A stretch of 64,000 nt of DNA, taken from positions 372,001-436,000 of the forward strand of contig JABUFB010000008.1 in NCBI GenBank assembly GCA_013314775.1, read 5' to 3'. The translations under genes and the position numbers were made by a program. Position 1 is the first letter of the stretch; every line of letters begins with the position of its first letter. This document shows, in pieces, positions 16,684 through 25,645 of this stretch. The DNA is from Armatimonadota bacterium. GTDB taxonomy: Bacteria; Armatimonadota; Zipacnadia; Zipacnadales; JABUFB01. The notes under the pieces are model-generated. The model was given only the letters and a program-made list of their open reading frames with translations, had not been told where the DNA came from and made no database searches.

Positions 16684-18993
16684 ATGCCCGCTCTGCTTCT
16701 GGCTATTCTGGTTACGCTTGGCTGCGCTCACGCACAGGACAACCTGGTTGCTAACCCGAGCTTCGAGATTGCTGATGAGGATGGGAAGGCGCCGGCGGCA
16801 TGGATCATGCCCACGCTAGCGGGCGCCGAGTTCGCATGGGATGACACGGTCGCGCATTCGGGACGCCGCTCGGCCCGTGTCACTGGAACAGACCCCGATG
16901 CGCAGAGTAGCTTCGTCCAGGCCTGGCGTCAGAACGTGGGCAAACTTCCGGGCGGGCGGCTCTGGGTCTCATCCTGGGTGAAGGCTGATAGCGTCAAAGG
17001 GCGCATCGGAGTCTTGCACCGTGACGAGAACGGCCGGGTGCTGCGCAATCAACTGATCGCCGACATCAGCGGCACCTACGACTGGCGTGAGTTTGGCGCT
17101 TCGCTGGACCCCGAACCGGGGACGGTGGAGCTGCAGCTTGTGCTGGGTCTCGCCAAGTCCGCCGGTTCGCTTTGGTTCGATGATGTCACCGTAACCGCCT
17201 TCGCCGGCGCGGGGGCCATGTTTGGCACGCTGAGCATGTCCCCTGACACGCCGGGGGTTGCGGGAGAGATCACGCCGGCTGAGTTCACCGTGCGCATCGG
17301 AGAGAAGGGCCTGCGGCCCGGCGGGTCAATCAAGCTGCGGTTCGAGGCCTGGCGCCCTGCGCGAGAGTTCAAGCTCGCCGGATTCCGGGCAGACACCGGG
17401 GATCCCGCCCAGGCATTCGAGATCACTATTCCGCCGCCCAAGCGCAGTTGGCCACCGACCCCCCAGCCGGTGGCAGGGATCATCACCCTGAAGGACGGCC
17501 CGGCCCTCGGGGCTGGAGATACCGTCACAATCCGAGCTGATCTGACCTATACGGCTTTCACGAATGTCATCGCCCAATTGGGCGGTCTGCTCAGCCCGGA
17601 CGCGAATTCGGGAGACTTCCCCCTCGAGGGCACTTTTCGCCTGACCGCAACCGGCGGGGAAGGGAAGCAGATCTTCTGCACTGCGGAGGCGCGTCCCATC
17701 GAGGGCACGCCCGGCCGGGTGACGGTGGCAGTCACTGACGCCCACGGCAACCCGTGCGAGGGTTTCCGGGGCACCGTCAGCCTGGAGTGTTCCACTGGCG
17801 CGGTGATGCCGGAGCCCTACACATTCACCGCGGCCGACCGCGGCAGCCACGAGTTCCGGGTGACCGTTCCGGCCGACCGTGTCAGCCGCATCACGGCATC
17901 CTGCGGCGCGATGAAGGCGATCAGTAATCCAATCCTGCCGCGAAAGCCGCAAGAACCGGGGATCTATTTCGGCGATATCCACTCACATTGCGAGATTTCC
18001 GCGGACGCTGTGGGCGACCCGGACCTGGCGTACGAGTACGCCCGGCGGTTCTTCGGCATGGATTTCGCGTGCCTGAGCGACCACTCACCCCGGGGGAAGC
18101 ACTGGCAGCGGAACATTGAGGTGACCAACCGGCACAATGTGGATGGGCAGTTCGTGACCTTCCTGGGCTTTGAGTGGAGTGACGGCCGGCGCGGACACAG
18201 GAATGCTTACTACCGCGGGGAATCCGGCCCCGAGCAGCCCAGCGACCTGCCGGACAATATGGAGAGCTGGTGGGCGCGCTATGATGAGACAGGCGACCGG
18301 GTACTCACCGTTCCGCATCACCCAAACACCGATTCCGGTGTACGGCTTGACAACGGGGAACTGGTCTGGGGACCGGTGGATTGGTCAGTCATCAACCACA
18401 AATACCAGCGCATCGTGGAGATCTGCCAGGTGCGCGGGGCGTTCGAAGTGCCCGGGCCGGACCCGGAACTTCGCGCGAACCGCCCCGATGTGGGAGCGAG
18501 CGTGCAGACTGCACTGGCGAAGGGGCACCGATTGGGGTTCATTGGCTCCACGGATACCCATTCAGGCAGGCCCGGCAATGGAGACGCGCGGGCAGCCATT
18601 ATGAGCACGGAGTTTACGCGAGCCGGTCTGTGGGATGCCATGCACGCCCGCACCTGCTATGCCACAACCGGCCCGCACATGCTCATCTTCTTCCGCGTGA
18701 ACAGCCAGCCGATGGGATCGGAGATCGTCCTCGGCGCCGCCGATGCTTCCAGGACCATCGACTGGCGCGTGGTAGGCACCGGACCGATCAAGCGCGTTGA
18801 TCTGGTTCGCAACAACCAAGTGGTGCAGTCCTGGGAGAGCGAGTCGGCGGATGACATGAGTGGCAGTTTCGTCCGCACGGACGCCCTCACCGGTACAGAA
18901 TGGTGGTACCTGCGGGTGATCCAGCAAGACAGCCATCTCGGCTGGTCGAGCCCGGTCTGGGTGGACCCGCCGGAAGCAGCGCGGGTGCAGTAG
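16684..18993 (+). CDS. Secreted DUF3604 / PHP-type metallohydrolase (CehA-McbA-like)
   Basis: 769 residues, RBS GGAGAGGTGG just upstream. A signal peptide ends near 17. The N-terminus begins NLVANPSFE, the usual opening of a carbohydrate-binding-like jelly-roll domain. Middle beta-sandwich regions lead to the PHP metal site: GDIHSHCE near 430, CLSDHS near 460, FLGFEWSD near 493, HHPN near 547 and GSTDTHSG near 621. The His/Asp set fits a two- or three-metal centre. The DUF3604 family is linked to CehA/McbA-like carbamate or phosphoester hydrolysis, but the true substrate here is unknown. It lies 44 bases before a sulfatase in the same direction, so the pair may act on a sulfated or phosphorylated polymer outside the cell. 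Confidence 0.85.
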   Translation: MPALLLAILVTLGCAHAQDNLVANPSFEIADEDGKAPAAWIMPTLAGAEFAWDDTVAHSGRRSARVTGTDPDAQSSFVQAWRQNVGKLPGGRLWVSSWVKADSVKGRIGVLHRDENGRVLRNQLIADISGTYDWREFGASLDPEPGTVELQLVLGLAKSAGSLWFDDVTVTAFAGAGAMFGTLSMSPDTPGVAGEITPAEFTVRIGEKGLRPGGSIKLRFEAWRPAREFKLAGFRADTGDPAQAFEITIPPPKRSWPPTPQPVAGIITLKDGPALGAGDTVTIRADLTYTAFTNVIAQLGGLLSPDANSGDFPLEGTFRLTATGGEGKQIFCTAEARPIEGTPGRVTVAVTDAHGNPCEGFRGTVSLECSTGAVMPEPYTFTAADRGSHEFRVTVPADRVSRITASCGAMKAISNPILPRKPQEPGIYFGDIHSHCEISADAVGDPDLAYEYARRFFGMDFACLSDHSPRGKHWQRNIEVTNRHNVDGQFVTFLGFEWSDGRRGHRNAYYRGESGPEQPSDLPDNMESWWARYDETGDRVLTVPHHPNTDSGVRLDNGELVWGPVDWSVINHKYQRIVEICQVRGAFEVPGPDPELRANRPDVGASVQTALAKGHRLGFIGSTDTHSGRPGNGDARAAIMSTEFTRAGLWDAMHARTCYATTGPHMLIFFRVNSQPMGSEIVLGAADASRTIDWRVVGTGPIKRVDLVRNNQVVQSWESESADDMSGSFVRTDALTGTEWWYLRVIQQDSHLGWSSPVWVDPPEAARVQ

Positions 18994-19037
18994 ACGCAGC
19001 GCGTCATCCGCATCAAGCAAAGGGATGCGAGAAGCCC

Positions 19038-20543
19038 ATGGCACGCCAACCTAATATCCTTCTGATCATGACCGACCAGCAGCGCGCGGACACCATCCAC
19101 GCCCTGGGGAATCCGCGTATCCAGACCCCAGCCCAGGATCGTCTCGTGCGCGAGGGAACCAGCTTCATATCGGCGTACTGCGCGTCCCCGGTCTGCCAGG
19201 CATCGCGCTGCAGCCTGCTTCTGGGCGAATACGCGCACACGACAGGGTGCGTCAGCAACCTGCCAATGCCCCAGGAACGCACCTCGCTCATGGAGATGCT
19301 TCAGGGCGCCGGATACCAGACCCACGGCGTCGGGAAGATGCATTTCGGGCCTGACAGCAGGTACCTTTGGGGGTTCGACAGCCGCGACTACAGCGAAGAG
19401 GGGGGCATGCGCGACGGTGACGATTTCTGCGACTTTCTGAAAGCCCACGGGTATGAGCACATCGTTGACCCGAGCGGGATGCGCAGCGAGTTCTACTACG
19501 TCCCCCAGCCCTCGCAACTTCCCGCGCGGCTGCACAATACCCAGTGGGCTGGCGACCGCTCCCTGGAGTTCTTGCAGCGTCGGGACCGTAGCCGACCTTT
19601 CTTCCTGTGGAGCAGCTACATCAAGCCCCACCCACCCTTCGAAAACCCCGTGCCCTGGAGCCGGCTTTACCGCCCGGTGGAGATGCCTTTCCCCCACCTC
19701 CCGTGGGGCTGGGAAGAGATGACGACCTTCTGGAACCGCGTCCAGAACCGCTACAAGTACCGTGACCAGGGCTTTGATGGGAACCTGGTACGTCTCATTC
19801 GCGCAGCCTACTTCGCCTGCGTGTCCTTCGTAGATTACCAGATCGGCAGACTGCTAAGTTACCTCGAAGAGCAGGGTGAGCTCGACAACACGCTGATCAT
19901 CCACACCAGCGACCACGGTGAGCTGCTGGGCGACTTTGGCAGCTGGGGCAAGCGCAGCATCCTTGACGCCGCGGCGAGGGTTCCCTGCCTGGTGCGTTAC
20001 CCGGAGCGCTTCACGGCCGGGCAGGTCTGCGAAACCCCGGCAAGTCTCGTGGACATCCTCCCCACTTGCCTGTCGGCGGCGGGTATCGACACTCAGGCGC
20101 AGCACGCCGGACACGACCTCGCGCAGTTGGCGGCCGGCGCTTGCGACCGCGAGGGCGTGATCTGCCAGTTCCAGCAGGGCGACCGCGGCCTCTACGGGTA
20201 CATCACCGGCGGGTTCAAATACGTGTACTCCGCAGCGGATGACCGCGAGTGGCTGTTTCCGAGGGTCGCCGGTGAGCCCGAGACTCGCGACGTAGCCGGC
20301 AATCCGGCGTATATGAAGGTCCTGGCGCAACATCGTGAGGCTTTGATCGCCCGCTTCCGCGCGGATGGGTACGAGTTGCCGCTGGATGGAGACACCTGGC
20401 GCAGGCACCCGCGTCTGGATGTGCCCACAACGCCGGATGCGTGGCAGCTTTACCAGGATGGCGGGCGAATCGCCGACCTGTTCCCGCCCGGTTACAGACC
20501 GCAGGTAGAACCTTCGGGAGGGTTGCCAGTTAGCGGAATATGA
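19038..20543 (+). CDS. Sulfatase (Cys-type, CxAxR)
   Basis: 501 residues from the ATG at 19038. The N-terminal PNILLIMTDQQRAD metal-binding motif is standard for the alkaline-phosphatase/sulfatase superfamily. The modification site reads C53-Gln-Ala-Ser-Arg57, so the catalytic formylglycine would form from Cys53; proline at the third position is replaced by alanine, a tolerated variant. A second metal motif (TSDHGELLGDFG) is present near 290. No signal peptide is visible, so it may be cytoplasmic or exported by another route. It follows the DUF3604 gene by 44 bases. Maturation needs a formylglycine-generating enzyme or anaerobic radical SAM sulfatase-maturating enzyme, which I do not see in the window. 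Substrate unknown. Confidence 0.9.
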   Translation: MARQPNILLIMTDQQRADTIHALGNPRIQTPAQDRLVREGTSFISAYCASPVCQASRCSLLLGEYAHTTGCVSNLPMPQERTSLMEMLQGAGYQTHGVGKMHFGPDSRYLWGFDSRDYSEEGGMRDGDDFCDFLKAHGYEHIVDPSGMRSEFYYVPQPSQLPARLHNTQWAGDRSLEFLQRRDRSRPFFLWSSYIKPHPPFENPVPWSRLYRPVEMPFPHLPWGWEEMTTFWNRVQNRYKYRDQGFDGNLVRLIRAAYFACVSFVDYQIGRLLSYLEEQGELDNTLIIHTSDHGELLGDFGSWGKRSILDAAARVPCLVRYPERFTAGQVCETPASLVDILPTCLSAAGIDTQAQHAGHDLAQLAAGACDREGVICQFQQGDRGLYGYITGGFKYVYSAADDREWLFPRVAGEPETRDVAGNPAYMKVLAQHREALIARFRADGYELPLDGDTWRRHPRLDVPTTPDAWQLYQDGGRIADLFPPGYRPQVEPSGGLPVSGI

Positions 20544-20562
20544 TAGCAACCTCAACGATGCC

Positions 20563-20591
20563 TTGAGCGAATCGTTCAGAAAACATAGAAT
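20563..20591 (+). promoter_or_regulatory. Promoter candidate for transketolase
   Basis: TTGAGC (20563-20568), a 17-base spacer, TAGAAT (20586-20591), 41 bases before the tkt start. Found by eye. Confidence 0.45.
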
Positions 20592-20632
20592 TGCCAGGTT
20601 CCGTACGCCAAACGACTCTGGGAGTGTGACCC

Positions 20633-22621
20633 ATGGCCGCCTTGTCCAAGATCGATGAACTCGCTGTGAACACTATCCGCATGCTGTCTGCTGATGCGGT
20701 GCAACAGGCGAACTCTGGTCACCCCGGTATGCCCATGGGCATGGCCGACGTGGCCTACGTGTTGTGGACCCGGTTCCTCAGGTACAATCCGCGCGACCCG
20801 AAATGGGCCAATCGCGACCGCTTCGTACTGTCGGCTGGACACGGGTCGATGCTGCTGTATTCCATGCTCCACCTTTCGGGCTATGACGTCTCCATCGATG
20901 ATCTGAGGAACTTCCGGCAGCTCGGAAGCATCACTCCCGGGCACCCTGAAGTCGGGCTGACCCCCGGGGTGGAATGCACCACGGGTCCCCTGGGCCAGGG
21001 CTTTGCGAACGGCGTGGGAATGGCCATCGCTTCGCAGGTTGCGGCGGCACGTTTCAACTCCGGCGACCGCAAGCTCATCGATCACTACGTATACGCGATC
21101 GTGAGCGATGGCGACCTCATGGAAGGAATAAGCTCGGAAGCCGCCTCCATCGCCGGCCACCTGGGTCTGGGCAACATCATTTACTTGTATGACAATAACC
21201 ACATCACCATCGAGGGCGACACAGGCCTGGCGTTCTCGGAAGACGTTGCCAAGCGATTCGATGCCTACGGTTGGCAGACCATCGAAGTCGACGCGCACAA
21301 CCACGAGCAGATTGCCCAGGCGATCGAAATGGGCCAGGCGGACACGCTCCGCCCAACGCTGATTCTCTGTCGCTCCCACATCGGTTTTGGCAGCCCCAAC
21401 AAGCAGGACACTCCGGGCGTGCATGGCGAGCCTCTGGGCAACGATGAACTCGAAGCCACCAAGCGGAACCTGGGCTGGCCATCTGAGCCCCGTTTCCTGG
21501 TACCGGACGAGGTGCGCGAGCTCTTCGCAAAGCGTGCCGAAGCCCTTCTTCCTCAGTACGAACAATGGCAGGCGATGTTCGCCCAGTTCCGCGCCGAGAA
21601 TGCCGATCTGGCTGCCATCTGGGATGCCATGTGGAACCGCACCGTGCCCGACGACCTGTACCCGAAGTTGCTGGAGGCTGTCGGCGACAAGGAGGACGCA
21701 ACACGCAATCACGGCGGTGCGGTGATTCAGGTGGTGAGCGAACACGTGCCGGCTCTGCTGGGTGGGTCGGCTGATCTGGCACCTTCCACCAAGACCCTGA
21801 TCAAGAGCAGCGGGGACATCGCCCGATTCCAGTTCGACCAGAAGAACCTGCGGTTCGGCGTTCGCGAACATGCCATGGGCGCTATCTGCAATGGGATGGC
21901 CCTGTACGGATGTATCCTGCCCTACGGCAGCACATTCCTGGTCTTCAGCGACTACATGCGCCCGTCTATTCGCGTCGCAGCGATCTCCAAGCTCCCGAAC
22001 GTCCTGGTGTTCACCCATGACAGCATTTTCGTGGGTGAAGATGGCCCGACCCATGAACCCATCGAGCACCTGGCATCTTTCCGCGCGATGCCAAACGTCA
22101 CGGTTATTCGCCCCGCCGATGGCCCCGAAACTGCCGCGGCCTGGATGAACGCTCTCGAGCGCACGACTGGGCCGACGCTGCTGTGCCTCACGCGCCAGAA
22201 ACTGCCGACCATCTCCGCCGGTCTGGACCCGATGCTCCTCAAACGCGGCGCATACGTGGCGCTGGACTGTGAAGGCGATCCGAGTCTCATCATCATCGGC
22301 ACCGGTTCCGAGGCCCATCTCGCGGTGGCTGCCGCGAAAGAGCTGCAGTCTCGCGGTCTGGCCGCTCGTGCAGTCAGCATGCCCAGCTGGGAGGTCTTTG
22401 AGGAGCAGCCGCAGGAGTACCGATTATCCGTACTTCCCGACGACACCCGGCGGGTGGCCATCGAGGCCGGCAGTCCCATGGGTTGGGAGAAGTACGTGGG
22501 CCGCTGTGGTCTCATCATCGGCATGAATCGTTTCGGCGAGTCCGCTCCGTATCAAGCCCTCGCGGACCACTTCGGGTTCACGCCCGAAAAGGTCATCGCG
22601 GCTATTGACGCCTGGCTTTAG
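20633..22621 (+). CDS. tkt: Transketolase
   Basis: 662 residues, the normal full length. GGGAG lies 8 bases before the ATG. Thiamine diphosphate site: [24 protein letters not shown] with a DNNHIT segment. Substrate-binding histidines in SGHPGMPMG and TPGHPE, and the Pyr-domain motif [14 protein letters not shown] followed by [14 protein letters not shown]. It transfers two-carbon ketol units in the pentose phosphate pathway. It is monocistronic, with its own promoter candidate and a strong hairpin 22 bases after the stop. Confidence 0.97.
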   Translation: MAALSKIDELAVNTIRMLSADAVQQANSGHPGMPMGMADVAYVLWTRFLRYNPRDPKWANRDRFVLSAGHGSMLLYSMLHLSGYDVSIDDLRNFRQLGSITPGHPEVGLTPGVECTTGPLGQGFANGVGMAIASQVAAARFNSGDRKLIDHYVYAIVSDGDLMEGISSEAASIAGHLGLGNIIYLYDNNHITIEGDTGLAFSEDVAKRFDAYGWQTIEVDAHNHEQIAQAIEMGQADTLRPTLILCRSHIGFGSPNKQDTPGVHGEPLGNDELEATKRNLGWPSEPRFLVPDEVRELFAKRAEALLPQYEQWQAMFAQFRAENADLAAIWDAMWNRTVPDDLYPKLLEAVGDKEDATRNHGGAVIQVVSEHVPALLGGSADLAPSTKTLIKSSGDIARFQFDQKNLRFGVREHAMGAICNGMALYGCILPYGSTFLVFSDYMRPSIRVAAISKLPNVLVFTHDSIFVGEDGPTHEPIEHLASFRAMPNVTVIRPADGPETAAAWMNALERTTGPTLLCLTRQKLPTISAGLDPMLLKRGAYVALDCEGDPSLIIIGTGSEAHLAVAAAKELQSRGLAARAVSMPSWEVFEEQPQEYRLSVLPDDTRRVAIEAGSPMGWEKYVGRCGLIIGMNRFGESAPYQALADHFGFTPEKVIAAIDAWL

Positions 22622-22642
22622 CGACGAAGTAAGAAACGCTCG

Positions 22643-22669
22643 TTCCCGGCGGTTGACAGCCGCCGGGAA
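22643..22669 (+). terminator. Hairpin downstream of tkt
   Basis: Perfect 10-base stem (22643-22652 with 22660-22669) and a 7-base loop. There is no T-run, so termination may be Rho-assisted or weak. The loop contains the -35 hexamer of the next promoter. Confidence 0.5.
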
Positions 22670-22681
22670 TGGGCATATCAT
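22653..22681 (+). promoter_or_regulatory. Promoter of the cobalamin-riboswitch operon
   Basis: Perfect TTGACA (22653-22658), a 17-base spacer, TATCAT (22676-22681). The start would fall near 22688, directly at the 5' edge of the riboswitch. Confidence 0.65.
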
Positions 22682-22689
22682 CCCTCACA

Positions 22690-22816
22690 CACAACCAGCG
22701 TACCGGCGGCGATCCGCCGCCCACGGGAAGCCGGTGCAAGTCCGGCGCTGCCCCGCAACTGTAACCCGGCATGGAAGCTGTCTCCAGCCCACCGGGAAGT
22801 CAGGATACCGTGAAAG
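22690..22816 (+). ncRNA. Cobalamin riboswitch
   Basis: The conserved core is clear: GGGAAGCCGGTGCAAGTCCGG at about 22725-22745, the B12-box-type GCTGCCCCGCAACTGTAA from about 22747, and the distal GGGAAGTCAGGATACCG ending near 22810. These match the cobalamin aptamer in order and spacing. It precedes an intrinsic terminator and a homocysteine methyltransferase plus B12 transporter operon, so bound cobalamin should reduce expression of the downstream genes by premature termination. Ends are approximate. Confidence 0.93.
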
Positions 22817-22859
22817 ACCATGGCTCCTCGAGGGCGGGCGCCAGGGTTCACCGCGCATG

Positions 22860-22887
22860 AAGACCGCTCTCATCGAGCGGTCTTTTT
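22860..22887 (+). terminator. Intrinsic terminator of the cobalamin riboswitch
   Basis: Perfect 10-base stem (22860-22869 with 22875-22884), 5-base loop, then a T-run to 22887. It lies about 45 bases after the aptamer and 35 before the first start codon, as expected for the expression platform. Confidence 0.85.
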
Positions 22888-22921
22888 CGTGCCGCCTGAA
22901 GCCAACCGGGGAGTGACTGCA

Positions 22922-23794
22922 ATGAGACTGGCTGACCTGCTTGGACAACCCGGACGCACCATCCTTGCTGACGGCGCATGGGGTACGCAGCTCTCGGCAA
23001 GCGGCCTGAGCGGTGGCGTGCCCGACGCCTGGAGCCTGACACACCCGGACGCCGTGGCCAATGTGGCCGCCTGCTACGCAGCCGCGGGAGCCGATCTCGT
23101 GCTCACCAACACATTCGGGGCATCGCCGATCAAGCTTGCAAAGGCAGGCATCACCGAATGGCGCGAGATCAACCGCCGAGGAATCGAACTGAGCCGCCAG
23201 GGAGCCGGTCCGGACGTTCTTGTCTTCGGCTCAATCGGGCCCACGGGCGAACTGGTTGGTCTCACCAGTACTCTCACCGAACAGGACCTCGAGGATTCCT
23301 TCAGGCAGCAAGCCGAGGCCATGCTGGAGGGCGGTCCAGATGGTTTTGTGCTGGAGACCTTTGCAGACCTCACGGAGATTCGCGCGGCACTCAATGCTGT
23401 CCGCTCTGTTTCCGATCTGCCGGTTGCCGCCTGTCTGACCTATGACGACGGCGCGCGCGGCCCCGCAACGATGATGGGTGTCCGCCCGGACGTCGCCGCT
23501 GAAACCCTCACCGAAGAGGGGGCGACACTCATCGGCGCTAACTGCGGCCGCCTGAGCAATGAAGGCTGGCGTGCTGTGGTCGAAGCGACGGTGGCAGCCA
23601 CCAGTCTGCCGGTCTGGGCCAAGTTCAACGCGGGCATTCCGCAGCTTGTGGAAGGCAGGAGCGTCTTCCCCATGAACCCGGACGCCTTCGCAGATCTCGG
23701 GCTTGATCTCGTCGCCGCCGGCGCGCGAGTTGTGGGCGGCTGCTGCGGAACATCGCCCGATCACATCGCCGCACTCTCTGCCCGACTGGGCTGA
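22922..23794 (+). CDS. Stand-alone homocysteine S-methyltransferase domain protein
   Basis: 290 residues from the ATG at 22922, with GGGGAG 8 bases upstream. It is a TIM-barrel of the homocysteine methyltransferase family: DGAWGTQL near the N-terminus, and zinc-ligand cysteines in GANCG and the C-terminal GGCCGT. The same fold forms the first module of MetH and also BHMT/MmuM enzymes that use other methyl donors. The B12-, methyltetrahydrofolate- and reactivation domains of MetH are absent. It is first in an operon switched by a cobalamin riboswitch and followed by the B12 transporter. Expression at low B12 suggests either a B12-independent methionine route or one module of a split MetH. The methyl donor cannot be told from sequence. 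Confidence 0.88.
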   Translation: MRLADLLGQPGRTILADGAWGTQLSASGLSGGVPDAWSLTHPDAVANVAACYAAAGADLVLTNTFGASPIKLAKAGITEWREINRRGIELSRQGAGPDVLVFGSIGPTGELVGLTSTLTEQDLEDSFRQQAEAMLEGGPDGFVLETFADLTEIRAALNAVRSVSDLPVAACLTYDDGARGPATMMGVRPDVAAETLTEEGATLIGANCGRLSNEGWRAVVEATVAATSLPVWAKFNAGIPQLVEGRSVFPMNPDAFADLGLDLVAAGARVVGGCCGTSPDHIAALSARLG

Positions 23795-23817
23795 ACTCCT
23801 AAGGGGAATTGCTGACC

Positions 23818-24849
23818 GTGACAGCCAGGATCGCTCGTATTTTCGTGGCTCTCGTTGTGACACTCATTTCTCTCTGGCAGTCCGGATGCGGCAGATCCGC
23901 GGATCCAGTTGCCGAAACCGCAGCACCTGCACCTCCTGCCGAGGTCGCGTCCGAACCCGATGCTTCGTACCCGCTCACACTCAAGGATGACTTGGGCGCC
24001 GAGGTCACGATCAAGGCTGCCCCACAACGTATCGTTTCCCTCAGCCCGCCAATCACCGAAACGCTGTTCGCGCTTGGCCTGAGCGACCGGATTGTGGGCG
24101 TCACCAGCTTCTGCGACTACCCGCCGGAGGCAAAGGACAAGGAGAAGGTCGGCGGGATCATCGACCCAAGCGAGGAGAAAGTCGTCGCACTCCAACCTGA
24201 CCTGGTGCTGGCCACGGTGGGCAATCCCAAGCCCGTCCTGGAAGCCTTCGCACGCAACGGGATCACTGTCTACGCGGTGGATGCCGGGCGCTACGACAAG
24301 GTCGTCGAGAACGTCCGCATTCTCGCACGTATCTGCAATGTCCCGGAGGCCGGCGAGAGGGTTGCCGGTGAAATGGAGACCGCCGCCGAAAAGATCCGAG
24401 CCAAAGTCAGTGGCATCGCGGAAGACAAGCGTCCCCGCGCCCTGTTCGTTATCTGGCTCGACCCGCTCCACGTTGCAGGCCCCGGTACGTATCTGGACGA
24501 CATGATGACGGTCTGCGCCGCCCGCAACGTGGCGGCCGAAACGGAGAATCCGTGGAAGCAGTACTCCGTTGAGATGGCAGTGTCGGCGGACCCCGACGTG
24601 CTGGTGATTGGCGCGCACCAGTCCGTCGCTCCGGAAGATCAGGAAGGCTACATCGCCGAGCTCAAGGCCAACCCCCAGTGGGCTACGGTGAGCGCGGTTA
24701 GATCTGGTCGGATCGGCTTCATCCACAGCGACCTGGTGTCGCGCACCGGTCCACGTCTGGCCGAAGGCTTGCGGCAATTGGCCGCCATCCTTCACCCCGA
24801 GCTGTTCCCAGCCGATGAGTCCGAGGCGGCCAAGAATGACCGGCCCTGA
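23818..24849 (+). CDS. btuF: Vitamin B12 ABC transporter, substrate-binding lipoprotein
   Basis: 343 residues from the GTG at 23818, chosen because AAGGGGA lies 10 bases upstream; a TTG at 23809 is too close to it. Hydrophobic signal followed by a cysteine (QSGC), probably a lipoprotein, although the lipobox is not canonical. The class III binding-protein fold is clear (PQRIVSLSPPITETLFALGLSDRIVGVTSFCDYP, ALQPDLVLA). The family binds cobalamin or ferric siderophores; the cobalamin riboswitch upstream points to cobalamin. Its end overlaps the ATPase gene by 14 bases. Confidence 0.87.
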   Translation: MTARIARIFVALVVTLISLWQSGCGRSADPVAETAAPAPPAEVASEPDASYPLTLKDDLGAEVTIKAAPQRIVSLSPPITETLFALGLSDRIVGVTSFCDYPPEAKDKEKVGGIIDPSEEKVVALQPDLVLATVGNPKPVLEAFARNGITVYAVDAGRYDKVVENVRILARICNVPEAGERVAGEMETAAEKIRAKVSGIAEDKRPRALFVIWLDPLHVAGPGTYLDDMMTVCAARNVAAETENPWKQYSVEMAVSADPDVLVIGAHQSVAPEDQEGYIAELKANPQWATVSAVRSGRIGFIHSDLVSRTGPRLAEGLRQLAAILHPELFPADESEAAKNDRP

Positions 24850-25645
24850 ACCGCCGTTCTTTGAGTGCCGCGACCTGCACATGGCCTACGACGGCGTGGA
24901 GGTACTCTGCGGTGTGAGCCTGAGCCTGTACTCCGGCGAGTTCGTGGGTGTCATCGGCCCTAACGGTTCCGGGAAGAGTACTCTCCTGCGCGCACTCAGC
25001 GGCACGCTGCATCCTGCTTCCGGGCAAGTTCTGCTGACGGGGCGCCCTGTGCACCGGATGCGGGTACGCGACCGCGCCCGTCTGGTCGGCGTGGTTCAGC
25101 AACACTCTCCCTTCAGCTTTGCCTTCAGCGTGCGGGACATGGTGGCGATGGGACGTCACGCACACCTCGGTCTTATCCAGGGACTTGGCGCCCATGACCG
25201 TGAGGCGGTGGCCTGGGCGCTGGAGCGCACCGACTGTATGGAGCTCGCGGATCGACCGGTAACCGAACTGAGTGGGGGTGAACTTCAGCGAGTGGTCATC
25301 GCGCGCGCCCTCGCTCAAGAGCCGCGGGCACTGCTTCTCGATGAACCCACCAATCACCTGGACATCAACCACCAGCTGGAGATCGGTCGCCTTCTCCTCT
25401 CTCTGAACTCCGAGCGAGGCATGACGGTCATCTGGGTCTCCCACGATCTGAACCTGGCGGCTGAGTTCTGCCGTCGCATCTTACTCGTCTCGGAAGGGTT
25501 CATCGTGGGCGACGGCGCGCCCGAAGACGTCATCACCGAAGACCGCCTGACTGAATTGTATGGCACTCACGTTCCCGTGCGCGCAAACCCCCTCACAGGC
25601 CGCCCGCATGTTGTCCTCACGGCGCAGGAGGTCGGCGTCAAATGA
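24836..25645 (+). CDS. btuD: Vitamin B12 ABC transporter, ATP-binding protein
   Basis: 269 residues from the ATG at 24836. Walker A GPNGSGKST, Q-loop VVQQHSPF, signature LSGGE, Walker B LLLDEPTNHLD and H-loop VSHDL are all present in order. It belongs to the FecE/BtuD group. It starts inside the end of btuF and its stop overlaps the btuC start (ATGA), so the three are translationally coupled. It powers import by the BtuC dimer at the cytoplasmic face. Confidence 0.9.
   Translation: MTGPEPPFFECRDLHMAYDGVEVLCGVSLSLYSGEFVGVIGPNGSGKSTLLRALSGTLHPASGQVLLTGRPVHRMRVRDRARLVGVVQQHSPFSFAFSVRDMVAMGRHAHLGLIQGLGAHDREAVAWALERTDCMELADRPVTELSGGELQRVVIARALAQEPRALLLDEPTNHLDINHQLEIGRLLLSLNSERGMTVIWVSHDLNLAAEFCRRILLVSEGFIVGDGAPEDVITEDRLTELYGTHVPVRANPLTGRPHVVLTAQEVGVK

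Noticed and set aside
18900-19037. N-terminal extension of the sulfatase
   Set aside because: The frame is open but overlaps the DUF3604 gene, and the family begins at the ATG at 19038.
20576-22318. 580-codon minus-strand frame
   Set aside because: Antisense to transketolase and without any recognisable motif.
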